A stretch of 9,978 nucleotides of DNA from CAVRZY01 sp963725415 (GCA_963725415.1 CAVRZY010000039.1:1-9978); one strand, 5' to 3'. Counted from the first letter of the stretch, positions 1-7,570 are shown. The notes: generated from the sequence alone by a model not told the origin. Numbers and translations are program-made.

Positions 1-64
1 CATCGCTCGCTTGCTCAACGCCCTCCAGGCGCGCGGTGGTTCGAGTAAAATCGCTCTTCTGGGC

Positions 65-1513
65 ATGATTAGCCTTATCTTGCATCCTTGGCGAACTGCT
101 CTGCTGGAGGCAACGCTGCTGGCGGCGTCTTCCGGCCTGATCCTCGCCCAGAACTACCCTCCCGGCGCAGTAGACCTGCGCGTGATCGACCGTTACATCC
201 GCGCGGAGATGAAACTGAACCAGGTTCCTGGCCTTGCCCTTGTGATCGTGCGGGGTAATGATATTTCCACAAAGGCCTACGGCGTAAAGAGCCTCAGAAG
301 CGGCGAGCCGATGACGGCAGACACTCCGGTTGAACTGGCTTCCGTGAGCAAGCCCTTCACTGCCCTGGCCGTCCTCCAGCTTGTAAAGGCCGGCAAACTC
401 AATGTCGAGCTGCCGGTCGTGCGATATCTGCCGGAACTCAGCACCGGGGGCGGTTCCGCCATGGAAAAGATCACGGTGCGACATCTGTTGCGGCACACCA
501 GCGGATTTGCCCGGCGTAACAACTTCCTGGTGCCGTGCTGCGGGCAGCCAGGCGAATTCGATCTGGGTCTGGCCGTACGAAAGCTGCGCGCCGCCAGCTT
601 CCGCCATGCGCCCGGCGCCCGCTTTGCCTATGCGAACAGCAACTACGTTCTGCTGGCGGCGCTGGTCGAGCGCCTCTCCGGCCTGCCTTTCCCCGCATAC
701 ATGCGAACCCATGTCTTCCTGCCTCTTGGGATGCCCCGGACTACGCTCGACCGCACCGAGGCGCTGGGCTGGGGCCTTGCCGAGCCGCACGAGCGGCAAT
801 GGGGGCGCGTGCGTCCCAGCCCTTCCCGGTTCTTCGGCTGGTACGGAGCCTCGCTGGTCAAGTCCACCGCCAGTGATATGGGGCGTTTCCTTGCCGCCGT
901 GCTAAGCCGCGACGCGGAAATTTTGCCAGCCGGAATGCGGCTCGATCCTCCTTACGATTGGGGGTGGTTCATCACGCCCAGGGCTGAGTGGCTGGACGGT
1001 TCACTGGTCCTTGAGCACACGGGAGACGTCTGGGGTGGCAACACGGCGGCCCTGATTGCGCCGGAACGAAAACTGGGCGTGGCGGTTCTGCTCAATGCGG
1101 GAGTGGATCGGGCCGGAGAGATTGCCCGGGGATTGCTGGCGCGTACCGCTGGCCGGCAAGGCTCCGATCCGGGGGTCAGTCCCCGGATCAACGATCCAGA
1201 TTTCTGGGCAATCTGCTTCACTGCGGCGTCCGCTTTCATGCTGGCGGGTGTGGTGGTCTATGTGGCCCGGGTGCGGGCTGAGTTCCGCCACGGGGAGCGG
1301 AGATTCGCCGGGATGAAAGACTGGCGGGTGCGGGCTCGGGTTATCCTCCTGCTCGGCATGGCGGGCTGTTCGCTGATCGTGGCGCTGGGCGGCGAAGGGC
1401 CGCCACCTGCGAGCCTTCCGAGCACCCTCAGAGTGGCGCTGCCGCTTCTTGCCGCCTCTTTCGCGGGCATTCTGACGGCGGTAGCCCTCTCCAGTCTGAC
1501 CGCCAAGAGCTGA
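65..1513 (+). CDS. Serine hydrolase, class C beta-lactamase/PBP-like family (PF00144), with C-terminal membrane helices
   Basis: Seen: from ATG 65 the protein is 482 aa. It has the three active-site motifs of serine beta-lactamase/DD-peptidase-like enzymes: SxxK as SVSK (residues 93-96, nucleophile Ser93), YxN as YAN (189-191, in YANSNYVLL) and HTG (318-320, in EHTGDVWGG). A hydrophobic N-terminus ending near LILAQ looks like a signal peptide or anchor. Three hydrophobic segments follow the catalytic domain (about 380-401, 423-442, 455-478). Family knowledge: such proteins are esterases, D-aminopeptidases or peptidoglycan-related hydrolases, and the substrate cannot be read from sequence. Inferred: a periplasmic catalytic domain tethered to the inner membrane. 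Start: the frame is open to the window edge, with a TTG at 11 also possible; 65 was chosen for the signal-like N-terminus, but no good Shine-Dalgarno precedes it. The gene has no frameshift, unlike the minus-strand cluster. Confidence 0.88.
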   Translation: MISLILHPWRTALLEATLLAASSGLILAQNYPPGAVDLRVIDRYIRAEMKLNQVPGLALVIVRGNDISTKAYGVKSLRSGEPMTADTPVELASVSKPFTALAVLQLVKAGKLNVELPVVRYLPELSTGGGSAMEKITVRHLLRHTSGFARRNNFLVPCCGQPGEFDLGLAVRKLRAASFRHAPGARFAYANSNYVLLAALVERLSGLPFPAYMRTHVFLPLGMPRTTLDRTEALGWGLAEPHERQWGRVRPSPSRFFGWYGASLVKSTASDMGRFLAAVLSRDAEILPAGMRLDPPYDWGWFITPRAEWLDGSLVLEHTGDVWGGNTAALIAPERKLGVAVLLNAGVDRAGEIARGLLARTAGRQGSDPGVSPRINDPDFWAICFTAASAFMLAGVVVYVARVRAEFRHGERRFAGMKDWRVRARVILLLGMAGCSLIVALGGEGPPPASLPSTLRVALPLLAASFAGILTAVALSSLTAKS

Positions 1514-1518
1514 CTGGA

Positions 1519-1559
1519 AGCTATTTGGGCCAGAGCAACTGAAGACCGGCCAGATAGCT
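1519..1559. repeat. Imperfect inverted repeat just after the serine hydrolase stop
   Basis: AGCTAT (1519-1524) plus GGCC (1528-1531) pair with GGCC (1548-1551) plus ATAGCT (1554-1559), around a 16-nt loop. It starts six bases after the stop codon, so it may help end or stabilise that transcript. No T-run follows, so it is not a standard intrinsic terminator. The rest of 1514-1713 shows nothing clear except a small CTGAGA/TCTCAG hairpin (1679-1695) just ahead of the next gene's ribosome binding site, and a TATAAC (1674-1679) without a convincing -35 partner. Confidence 0.3.
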
Positions 1560-1713
1560 CACCCCTAGCAGCCCGTGGATAAAGTCTGGCAGACCGGTGG
1601 GCGGAGGGAATTTCGGGCACTAGCAGTGCAGAGGTCGCAGATTTAGAAACCAACCGGCCTTGTTGTGAATCCTTATAACTGAGAACAAATCTCAGAGCGG
1701 AGATGGGGAGAGT

Positions 1714-1959
1714 ATGAAAGCCGTATGGTCTTGGATTGGGGAGCGGTGGTGCAGGTGGACGCACCCGGAGCCAATGTGGCCGGTCAAGGGCCATTATTAC
1801 TGCCCGAGGTGCCTGCGCGTCTATCCGGTCACCTGGGAAAACGGAGATAATGCCGTGGGCTTGGCCCCGAAGACCCGAACCGTCGGCCAAGCTCCGGCGG
1901 ACGCCAGGTCCCAGGCCGCGGGCGCTACTGCAATTGCAGTCCCGGCCCTTTCGCGATAA
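1714..1959 (+). CDS. Small Trp-rich hypothetical protein with a putative C/H zinc site
   Basis: Seen: an 81-aa ORF. Its ATG follows a purine-rich GGGGAGAG stretch (1705-1712) that can serve as a ribosome binding site, although the spacing is short. The first 43 residues look protein-like and biased: six Trp, and Cys13, His17, Cys30 and Cys33 arranged as C-x3-H-x12-C-x2-C, with CPRC resembling a zinc-ribbon knuckle. The remainder (from about residue 44) is Ala/Arg/Thr-rich, looks poorly constrained and overlaps a DNA palindrome, so the conserved part may be only the first half. Inferred: a cytosolic metal-binding microprotein. No signal peptide or membrane segment is evident and no function can be assigned. 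It stands alone, co-directional with the serine hydrolase 200 bp upstream and convergent with the glycosidase cluster. Codon periodicity was not tested; it could be spurious. Confidence 0.6.
   Translation: MKAVWSWIGERWCRWTHPEPMWPVKGHYYCPRCLRVYPVTWENGDNAVGLAPKTRTVGQAPADARSQAAGATAIAVPALSR
1927..1940. repeat. 14-bp perfect palindrome ACTGCAATTGCAGT
   Basis: The sequence is fully self-complementary with no spacer. It lies in the low-constraint 3' end of the small Trp-rich ORF. It could be an operator-like site or a chance palindrome; nothing shows a binding protein. Confidence 0.4.
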
Positions 1960-1967
1960 TGGCCGGC

Positions 1968-1993
1968 AGGCATTACGGACAGGCGTAATGCCT
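1968..1993. repeat. Perfect 10-bp stem hairpin downstream of the small ORF
   Basis: AGGCATTACG (1968-1977) pairs with CGTAATGCCT (1984-1993) around a 6-nt loop. It begins nine bases after the stop of the small ORF, so it may bound that transcript. No T-run follows on the plus strand. It is the first of three close hairpins between the convergent genes. Confidence 0.5.
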
Positions 1994-2004
1994 CATAAGC
2001 TGGG

Positions 2005-2037
2005 AAAAAATGCCGGGGCAGGTCGGGGACCTGCCCC
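2005..2037 (-). terminator. Candidate intrinsic terminator for the minus-strand glycosidase cluster
   Basis: GGGGCAGGTC (2015-2024) and GACCTGCCCC (2028-2037) form a perfect 10-bp GC-rich stem with a 3-nt loop. Read on the minus strand the stem is followed by GGCA and then six T (2010-2005), giving the stem-plus-U-tract form of a rho-independent terminator. It lies about 144 bp past the GH2 stop codon, where the convergent minus-strand transcript would end. The four bases between stem and T-run and the short loop weaken the call; a dispersed palindromic repeat is the alternative. Confidence 0.45.
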
Positions 2038-2063
2038 ACCACGCTGGCAAGTTGTTGAGGTGG

Positions 2064-2082
2064 CGCAGGCCCCCGGCCTGCG
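2064..2082. repeat. Second GC-rich hairpin of the convergent intergenic region
   Basis: CGCAGGCC (2064-2071) pairs perfectly with GGCCTGCG (2075-2082) around CCC. Its layout (CAGG core, 3-nt loop) matches the hairpin at 2015-2037, so both may belong to one dispersed palindromic family. No gene was recognised between here and the GH2 stop at 2181. Confidence 0.5.
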
Positions 2083-2180
2083 TGCTCCATTTTCCCTTGA
2101 CTTTCCGCCGCTTGATCTGGAAGTACAGCTTGCCCACGCTGCCTGCCGACGTGGTGACCATCTCCCACAATCACACAGCT

Positions 2181-4836
2181 CTACTCGCTCTTCACTAGCT
2201 TCGACTTCACGTTCCAGCCGTCCACTTCCACGAAGGCCGCGGCCCTGCCGAGGTCTTTCGCGCCATAGGTCGCGGTGAGCTGCCGGCTTTCCCCGGGCAG
2301 CAGCGCGAAGTAGTTGTCCTGCCAGAGTGCGGGCAGTACCTCGTCGCCCTCCGGCCCCTTCTTCACCTTCAAGTGAACACTGAATGCGATTGTCCGGCCT
2401 GGGTTGCGGACCGTAACCGTGGTGATGCGCTCAGATCCCCTCGCCTCGGACCTGGCCATGACGTTCAGATCCACCTCCGGCAGGCTGTTCAGGGCCGTGT
2501 AGTCGGCGAACGTCTTGGTCGGGGTGTAATACCAGGTGGACTTGTCCCAATCCAGCGTCTCGGGCTTAGTCGAGAGCCAGTAGAAGTTCCTGCTAACCGT
2601 GTTGCCGGATGGCTCCTCCAGCGCGAGGCCAAGGAAATAGGTCGTGCTGAGGCCATCGATCTCCGGAACCGTGAACACGCGTGTGCTGCTGTCGGCGCCC
2701 ACATCGACAGTGGCCTCTTTGGAGAACTTCACCGCCATGTCGAGGTTGTACACCTTGGCCGTGACCTTGAGCTTCGGGTAGGGCTTGTAGTAAGAGTTCA
2801 CCACCACCACCGAGCGGTCGTCGTACGAGTATTGGACGTGCAGGGGCTCGCAGGCCTTCTTGGCGCCGAAGTAGGAACCGCCAGGGCGGAGATACCAATC
2901 GTAGAGGTGCCAGATCATGCCCGGCCAGGCGTTGTTCAGCATCCACTGGATCACCCCGGTGGAGGTGTACTTGTTGCGGCCGAAGGCCTCGAACATGGCC
3001 CGGTGGCCCTCGTAGGCCATCACCTGCGTTTTCCGGGCATAGTCCTCCAGCGACGTCGCGGTCCCGTAGCGCGCGTTCAGCGCCGCGGTGAACACCTTGA
3101 GATCGCGGAACGGTCCCCCGCCGGCATGGTAGTCCCACCAGGAATTGATCGGCCAGAGACGGTCTTCCGGCAGCATCCTTTTGAGGCTCTCCACCGGCGG
3201 GGGCGCCGGCCCAGGCCCCGTCTCGGTATTGAAGCCGTGCGCCCCGCCGCGGCTTGTGTCGAGCAGCCAGTAGGACGGCGCCACGTACTCGTAAGGGCCG
3301 GTCATCTTCACCCCGGTCGGGCCGCTGAGGGTGGTCGGCTTCTGCGTGGCGGAGGACTGGATGGGGTTGGGCCAATCGCACTGCTCCAGGATCTGGAGGT
3401 ACATCTTCTCGATCTTGGGCGGGGGCGGGCCGTCGCTGCCGTTCATCCAGTTGAACACCGCCGGATGGCGCTCGCAGGCGCCGGATCTGGTCGCGTAGCG
3501 AAGCGGCGGCGATCACCTCGTCTTCCGCGTCCCAGGCCTGCCAGCGCTCCCAGTGATCGCAGCAACACCAGCCGGCCAGAACCAGGATGCCGTACTGATC
3601 GCACAACTCCAGGAAATGGTCGTCCTCCAGCTTGCCTTCCAGCCGCACCGCGTTGAGGTTCATGTCACGGACGTATTTCAGCTCGGCCTCCTGCCGCTCC
3701 GGCGTCGAGCGCAGGAGCATGTCGAAGGTGTAGCCCGCGCCGCGGATGAGGATGTTCTTGCCGTTGATCCGAAACAGGCGGTGCCCTTTGGCGTCGATCT
3801 CGGAGGTCACCTCGCGGATGCCAAACCGGATGTGGCTGGAGTCGGAGATCTGGCCGTTGACTTCCAACTCCAGGTCCAGGGGATGGAGATTCTGTTCGCC
3901 CACCTGCGCCGGCCACCACAGGCGGGGGTTGGCCAGCTTCAGTTGCGGGAACTTCTCCGGTGTGAAACGGACGATGCGGGTCTCGTTGGGACCCAGCCGG
4001 ACGGGCTGCGAGAATGCGATCCCCTCGATCTTGCCCCTCAGCACGCCTTCCACCGCCTGGCCGGACGCGTTCTTCAACTCGGCCTTGACGGTGAGCTGGG
4101 CGGCATCCGTAGAGGGCAGGTTGAGGCGCGTGATGACGCTGGGAAACCGCAGGGCCACCGGGCCGCTGGCGTCGAGGTGAACCTCGCGCCACAGGCCCAT
4201 GCCCTTGTCGGGCGGCAGCGGGTTCCAGTCCACGAACGTGATGGCGAGGTCGTGCGGGCCGGGCGGGAAGACCTCGATGGCCAGCGAGTTGGTCTCGCCG
4301 GGCTTGGCGGCGGCGGTCACGTCGAATTCGAACAGCCGCCAGGCGCCCGCCATTTTCTCGGCCGAAGCGATCTGGCGGCCGTTCATCCAGACGTTAGCGC
4401 GGAAGTTGATGCCGTCAAAACCCAGCCACACGGTCTTGCCGCGATGGTCGGCGGGCAGCTTGAAGTCGGTGCGGTACCACCACGAGTGGCGGAACGGGCT
4501 CTCAGGCGGCATCGGGATATTCGAGAAATTCGATGCGATGGGGTAGGACGTGCCGGCGATGGACCGCAGGTTCATGCCGAAGTAGGGATCAGGATAGACC
4601 CCGTTCTGCACCAGGGCGCTCAGCAGGGTGGAGGGCAGCGTGGCCCGGTACCAGCCCCGCGGCTGGAACGTCGGGCTCGACAGAACTGCGCCGCTTTCGC
4701 GTACATCCGCCGACGACTGGACGGCCCAATCCTGCCGCAGCAGCATTCTGGGAGCGGCGCTGCCCTCCCCCGCGGCGGCTACTGCAACCACCGAGATAAC
4801 AAGCAAAACAACCGCGCTAACTCGAAAGCCAACCAT
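2181..4836 (-). pseudogene. Exo-beta-D-glucosaminidase, glycoside hydrolase family 2 (CsxA-like), broken by one frameshift
   Basis: Known for the family: exported enzymes that remove D-glucosamine from the non-reducing end of chitosan or chito-oligomers. Seen: start ATG 4836 behind AAGGAGG, then a signal peptide (about 1-28), a GH2 sugar-binding jelly-roll region, an Ig-like region, and a TIM barrel beginning near FRINGKNILIRGAGYTFD. The acid/base motif GSD and nucleophile motif NTETGPG fall at Asp468 and Glu538 after frame correction, close to Asp469 and Glu541 of Amycolatopsis CsxA as I recall them. The C-terminal half carries CsxA-like blocks such as YFGAKKACEPLHVQYSYDDR. The corrected length of about 884 aa suits the subfamily. 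Odd: the reading frame changes near 3470-3476. Dropping one base (for example t3472) restores IRRLRRHPAVFNWMNGSD. As written, translation from 4836 loses both catalytic residues. It follows the GH3 gene by 144 bp on the same strand. Sequencing error remains possible. Confidence 0.88.
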
Positions 4837-4843
4837 TGCTGAT

Positions 4844-4850
4844 CCTCCTT
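4844..4850 (-). promoter_or_regulatory. Ribosome binding site of the GH2 gene
   Basis: AAGGAGG on the minus strand lies seven bases before ATG 4836, an almost ideal Shine-Dalgarno. It decides the start: the frame is open further upstream (to an ATG at 4950), but only 4836 combines this site with a clean signal peptide. Confidence 0.85.
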
Positions 4851-4867
4851 CCTTGGGGCTGCCGGCC

Positions 4868-4883
4868 GGGCGCCTCGGCGCCC
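4868..4883. repeat. Short GC hairpin in the GH2 leader
   Basis: GGGCGCC (4868-4874) and GGCGCCC (4877-4883) are perfectly complementary with a two-base gap, which would fold as a 6-bp stem with a tetraloop. It lies about 18 bp upstream of the GH2 ribosome binding site in the transcript, so it could protect or mark the 5' end of the GH2 message. That role is inferred from position only. Confidence 0.4.
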
Positions 4884-4900
4884 CCAACATCATATAGGAT

Positions 4901-4941
4901 TTCTCTGCGCCGCCTCTGCGTTCTTTGCGTCTCCGCGGTGA
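4901..4941. repeat. Degenerate CTCTGCG-type intergenic repeat
   Basis: Plus-strand units TTCTCTGCG (4901), CTCTGCG (4914), TTCTTTGCG (4921) and TCTCCGCGG (4930) follow one another. From memory, tracts of this kind (CTCTGCGTCTCTGCGG and variants) recur between genes in many unrelated bacterial genomes. Here the tract occupies most of the GH3-GH2 gap not taken by the hairpin and ribosome binding site. No function is known to me. Confidence 0.5.
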
Positions 4942-4980
4942 CGACCGCACTGCAACACGCTTTGTCGGCCTGGGGCCACG

Positions 4981-7309
4981 TTAGCGCCTCACCTCGAAGG
5001 TTCCGGAGAGCCGTATATCCTGGCACGAGGCCCCTACCATCACCCGGAAAGTGCCGGGCTCCACTACGCGCTCGAGGTTGCGGTCCAGGAAGGACAGCTC
5101 TTCGGGCGTCAGTTGAAACCGCACGGCCTGTTTCTCACCCGGCTGAAGCGTGACCTTGCGGAATCCCTTTAATTCCTGGACCGGACGGGTCACGCTGCTG
5201 AGCACGTCGTTGATGTAGAGCTGAACGGCCTCCACCCCCGCGCGTTCGCCGGCGTTCCGGACATCCACGCTGACCTGGACCTGGCCGCCCGGTCCGATTT
5301 CCCCTGGCGAGATTTGCAGGTTGGCGTACTCGAATCTGGTATAGCTCAGCCCGTGCCCGAACGGATAGAGGGGAGCGCCGGGCATGTCCACGTAATCGCG
5401 CATGCCCACGTGGCCGTCCATCCACCTGCCTCGGCTTGGCTTGACGTTGTAGAACGCCGGCAGTTGCCCGGCGTGGCGGGGGACGCTGATGGGCAGGCGC
5501 CCGCTCGGGTTGTAGTCGCCGAAGAGCACCTCGGCTACCGCGGTGCCGCCCTGCTCGCCAGGGAGCCAGGCCTCGACCAGCGCGGGCACGTTCTCGGCGG
5601 TCCAGCGGGTGGAAAGCGGCCGGCCGTTCACCAGCACCACCACGGTCGGCGTGCCGGTCTCGTAAACCGCCTTGATGAGATCTTCCTGGACTCCGGTGAG
5701 ATCCAGGCTGGCGACGTCGCGGCCCTCGCCGTTGGTGCCGCCCTTCTTGGAAAGTCGTTCGTTCTCGCCCACGACTACGACTGCGACCTCGGCGCCCTTT
5801 GCAGCCTTTACGGCGTCGGCAAAGCCGCCCTTGTCGTTCCCGAGTACTTCACAACCCTGGGCGTAGAGAACCTTGGTCTGGGACGAACCTTTTGCTTGAT
5901 CCCTTCGAGCACGGTGACGATGTGCTGCGGGATGGCGTGGGAGATGTAATCGCCCAGTAGATTGCGGTCGTGATCGGCATTCGGCCCGATGACGGCGATG
6001 GCCTTGAGGCTCCTTGCGGAGCGGCAGAAGGTTCTTCTCGTTCTTCAACAGCACGATGCTCTCGCGCGCCGCCTGGAGCGCCAGCTCCTGGTGAGGCTTC
6101 GAGTGGACCGTTTTGACCGCGTAGTCGGCATCGACGTAGGGCCGTTCAAACAGCCCCAGCGCGGAATTTCTGCCGCAGGATGCGGCGGACCGCGCGCTCG
6201 ACCAGCTCCATCGAGACTCGACCCTCCTCGACGCTCTCGATCAGCGGCTCCATGTAGCCCGGCTCGTAGGAGATGCCGACGTCCAGCCCCGCCTGGAGCG
6301 CCAGCGCGCCGGCCTGCTTCTGGTCGGCGGCCACCCGCTCGTAGACCAGCGTGCCGATGCCGCCGCCCTCGCCCAGCACCAGCCCCTTGAAGCCCAGCTC
6401 CTCGCGCAGGATCTTGGTCAGGATCTTCTCCGAGGCGTGCGTGGGGATGCCGTCGATGGCAGGATAGGTGGCCATCACGCCCAGCGCGCCAGCCTTCTTG
6501 ATGCCGGCGACCCAGGGCGGCAGGAAGACCTCGCGCAGCATCCGTTCGGAGATCTCCATGGCGCCGCGCTCCAGCCCGCCAGCGCCCTGGCTCTGGCCCG
6601 GGTAGTGGCACAGCCCGGCCACGACTTTATCCTGGGCGGAAACGTTGTCCCCTTGCGCGCCCCGGACGATGGCTTCGGCGATGCGGGCGCACAGGTACGG
6701 GTCCTCGCTGAAGCCCTCCTCGTTGCGTCCCAGGCGGGGGTCCCGGTTGGGCTCGATCACCAGCGTGTAGAGCTGATGGATGCCGACCGACCGCGCCTCC
6801 CGGGCCGCGGTCGCGTAGATCTGGCGCACCAGATCCATGTTCCAGGTGCTGCCGATGCCCAGCCCTTCCGGGAAGATCGTGTGACCCGAGCACATCACGC
6901 CGTGCGTGCCCTCCTCGGTCTCCAGTAGCGGGACCTTCAGCCGCGTTTTCTCGATCGCGATTCTTTGCAGCTCGTTGTAGAACAGCGCCTGGTCGCGCGG
7001 GCCCTCACGCATCACTTCGTTGGCGGCGGTAAAGAAGCCTCCGCCCGGGCCGATCTCGTTGACGTAGGTCCCTTCGGTGAACCGGCGCAACCCTTCTCGC
7101 TTGCTCTTGATGTCGCGGCCCAGGGCGCCCAGGTACACGCAGGGCATGTTCATCTGCCCGACCTTTTCCTTTAAGGTCATCCGGGCAAGCAGATCTTCCA
7201 CCCGCCGGTCTACCGGCTGGCTGGAATCGAGATAGACCGGCTTTTCTGCCGCCAGAAGCGGCGTCAAGGCCAAAAGCGCGACGGCGAGGACCACATAGTA
7301 GGAGCGCAT
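4981..7309 (-). pseudogene. Glycoside hydrolase family 3 enzyme (beta-glucosidase-like), broken by three single-base indels
   Basis: Known: exported GH3 enzymes release beta-linked sugars from oligosaccharides. Seen, numbering from ATG 7309: signal peptide (1-21), GH3 N-terminal barrel with VIEPNRDPRLGRNEEGFSED (about 185-204), then the alpha/beta domain (SIVLLKNEKNLLPL, GENERLSKKGGTNGEGRD, LVNGRPLSTRW), PFGHGLSYTRFEY, and an Fn3-like C-terminal domain (LKGFRKVTLQPGEKQAVRF). Start: 7309 fits the signal peptide better than the in-frame ATG at 7336; neither has a clear Shine-Dalgarno. Breaks: an extra base at 6163/6164 (restores RQKFALGLFERPY), an extra base at 6012/6013 (restores SLKAIAVIGPNAD), and a missing base near 5886 (restores IKQKVSSQTKVLYAQGC). 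The corrected product is about 775 aa. Odd: the usual nucleophile Asp is Glu314 (GEGGG), and the usual Lys-His reads Cys234-His235, so the exact activity is uncertain. Confidence 0.87.
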
Positions 7310-7372
7310 ATCGTTTCTTGTATACCGCAACTGCATGCTGGTGTGGAGCGCTAGGTGAGATTAAGTGAACCC

Positions 7373-7549
7373 TTGCGGGGAGCCGCCCCTCCCCGAGTCT
7401 CACGCCGAGGGAACCCGCAACCCGCGTAATTCGGGGACTGGCGCGAATTTCGCCGTTGTTGCGAAATTCGTGGCCTGTACCCGAATTACCGTCCCCGTAT
7501 TGGTCCGATCAAAGAAACTGAGGGAGGGCAAGTTGCGGGGAGCCGCCCC
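7373..7549. repeat. Repeat block bounded by 17-bp direct repeats TTGCGGGGAGCCGCCCC
   Basis: The identical 17-mer occurs at 7373-7389 and 7533-7549. The first copy also forms a 7-bp stem hairpin, CGGGGAG (7376-7382) with CTCCCCG (7389-7395), and its TTGCGGG is mirrored by CCCGCAA at 7414-7420. The interval contains the nested palindrome described separately. The layout resembles a small non-autonomous element or dispersed intergenic repeat. No ORF within it looks coding, and no target-site duplication is distinguishable from the direct repeats themselves. Confidence 0.5.
7426..7497. repeat. Nested two-stem palindrome, REP/MITE-like
   Basis: The outer arms GTAATTCGGG (7426-7435) and CCCGAATTAC (7480-7489) are perfect 10-bp complements. 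The inner arms CGAATTTCGC (7444-7453) and GCGAAATTCG (7461-7470) are another perfect 10 bp around a 7-nt loop. CGGGGAC (7432-7438) can alternatively pair with GTCCCCG (7491-7497). From memory, GGGGAC...GAATTCG-type palindromes are dispersed in bacterial genomes and associated with REP-associated (RAYT) transposases; membership here is inferred. No T-tract makes it a terminator. Confidence 0.6.
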
Positions 7550-7570
7550 GCGCGCTCAGTCAAAACCGGC

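Noticed and set aside
1973..2170. Minus-strand 65-aa frame beginning MWEMVTTSAGSVGKLYFQIKR
   Set aside because: The first 30 residues look protein-like, but the rest runs through palindromic intergenic DNA, no ribosome binding site is evident, and the GH2 protein already ends naturally at 2181.
2593..3471. Continuation of the GH2 N-terminal frame past 3472 as a 785-aa protein
   Set aside because: After the frameshift the translation loses all GH2 similarity, while the other frame continues the family sequence to a natural C-terminus at 2181.
3468..3478. Programmed ribosomal frameshifting in GH2
   Set aside because: There is no slippery heptamer, no stop codon near the shift and no evident downstream structure. 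A mutation or sequence error is simpler.
2373..4842. Two long plus-strand open frames (about 427 and 429 codons) opposite the GH2 gene
   Set aside because: Their translations are rich in Arg, Gly, His and Val without domain motifs, while the minus strand carries an unmistakable GH2 protein.
7310..7347. Possible GH3 promoter (TATACA at 7324-7319 and TCCACA at 7347-7342, minus strand, 17-bp spacing)
   Set aside because: Each hexamer matches the sigma-70 consensus at only four of six positions, and a TSS there would leave almost no leader.
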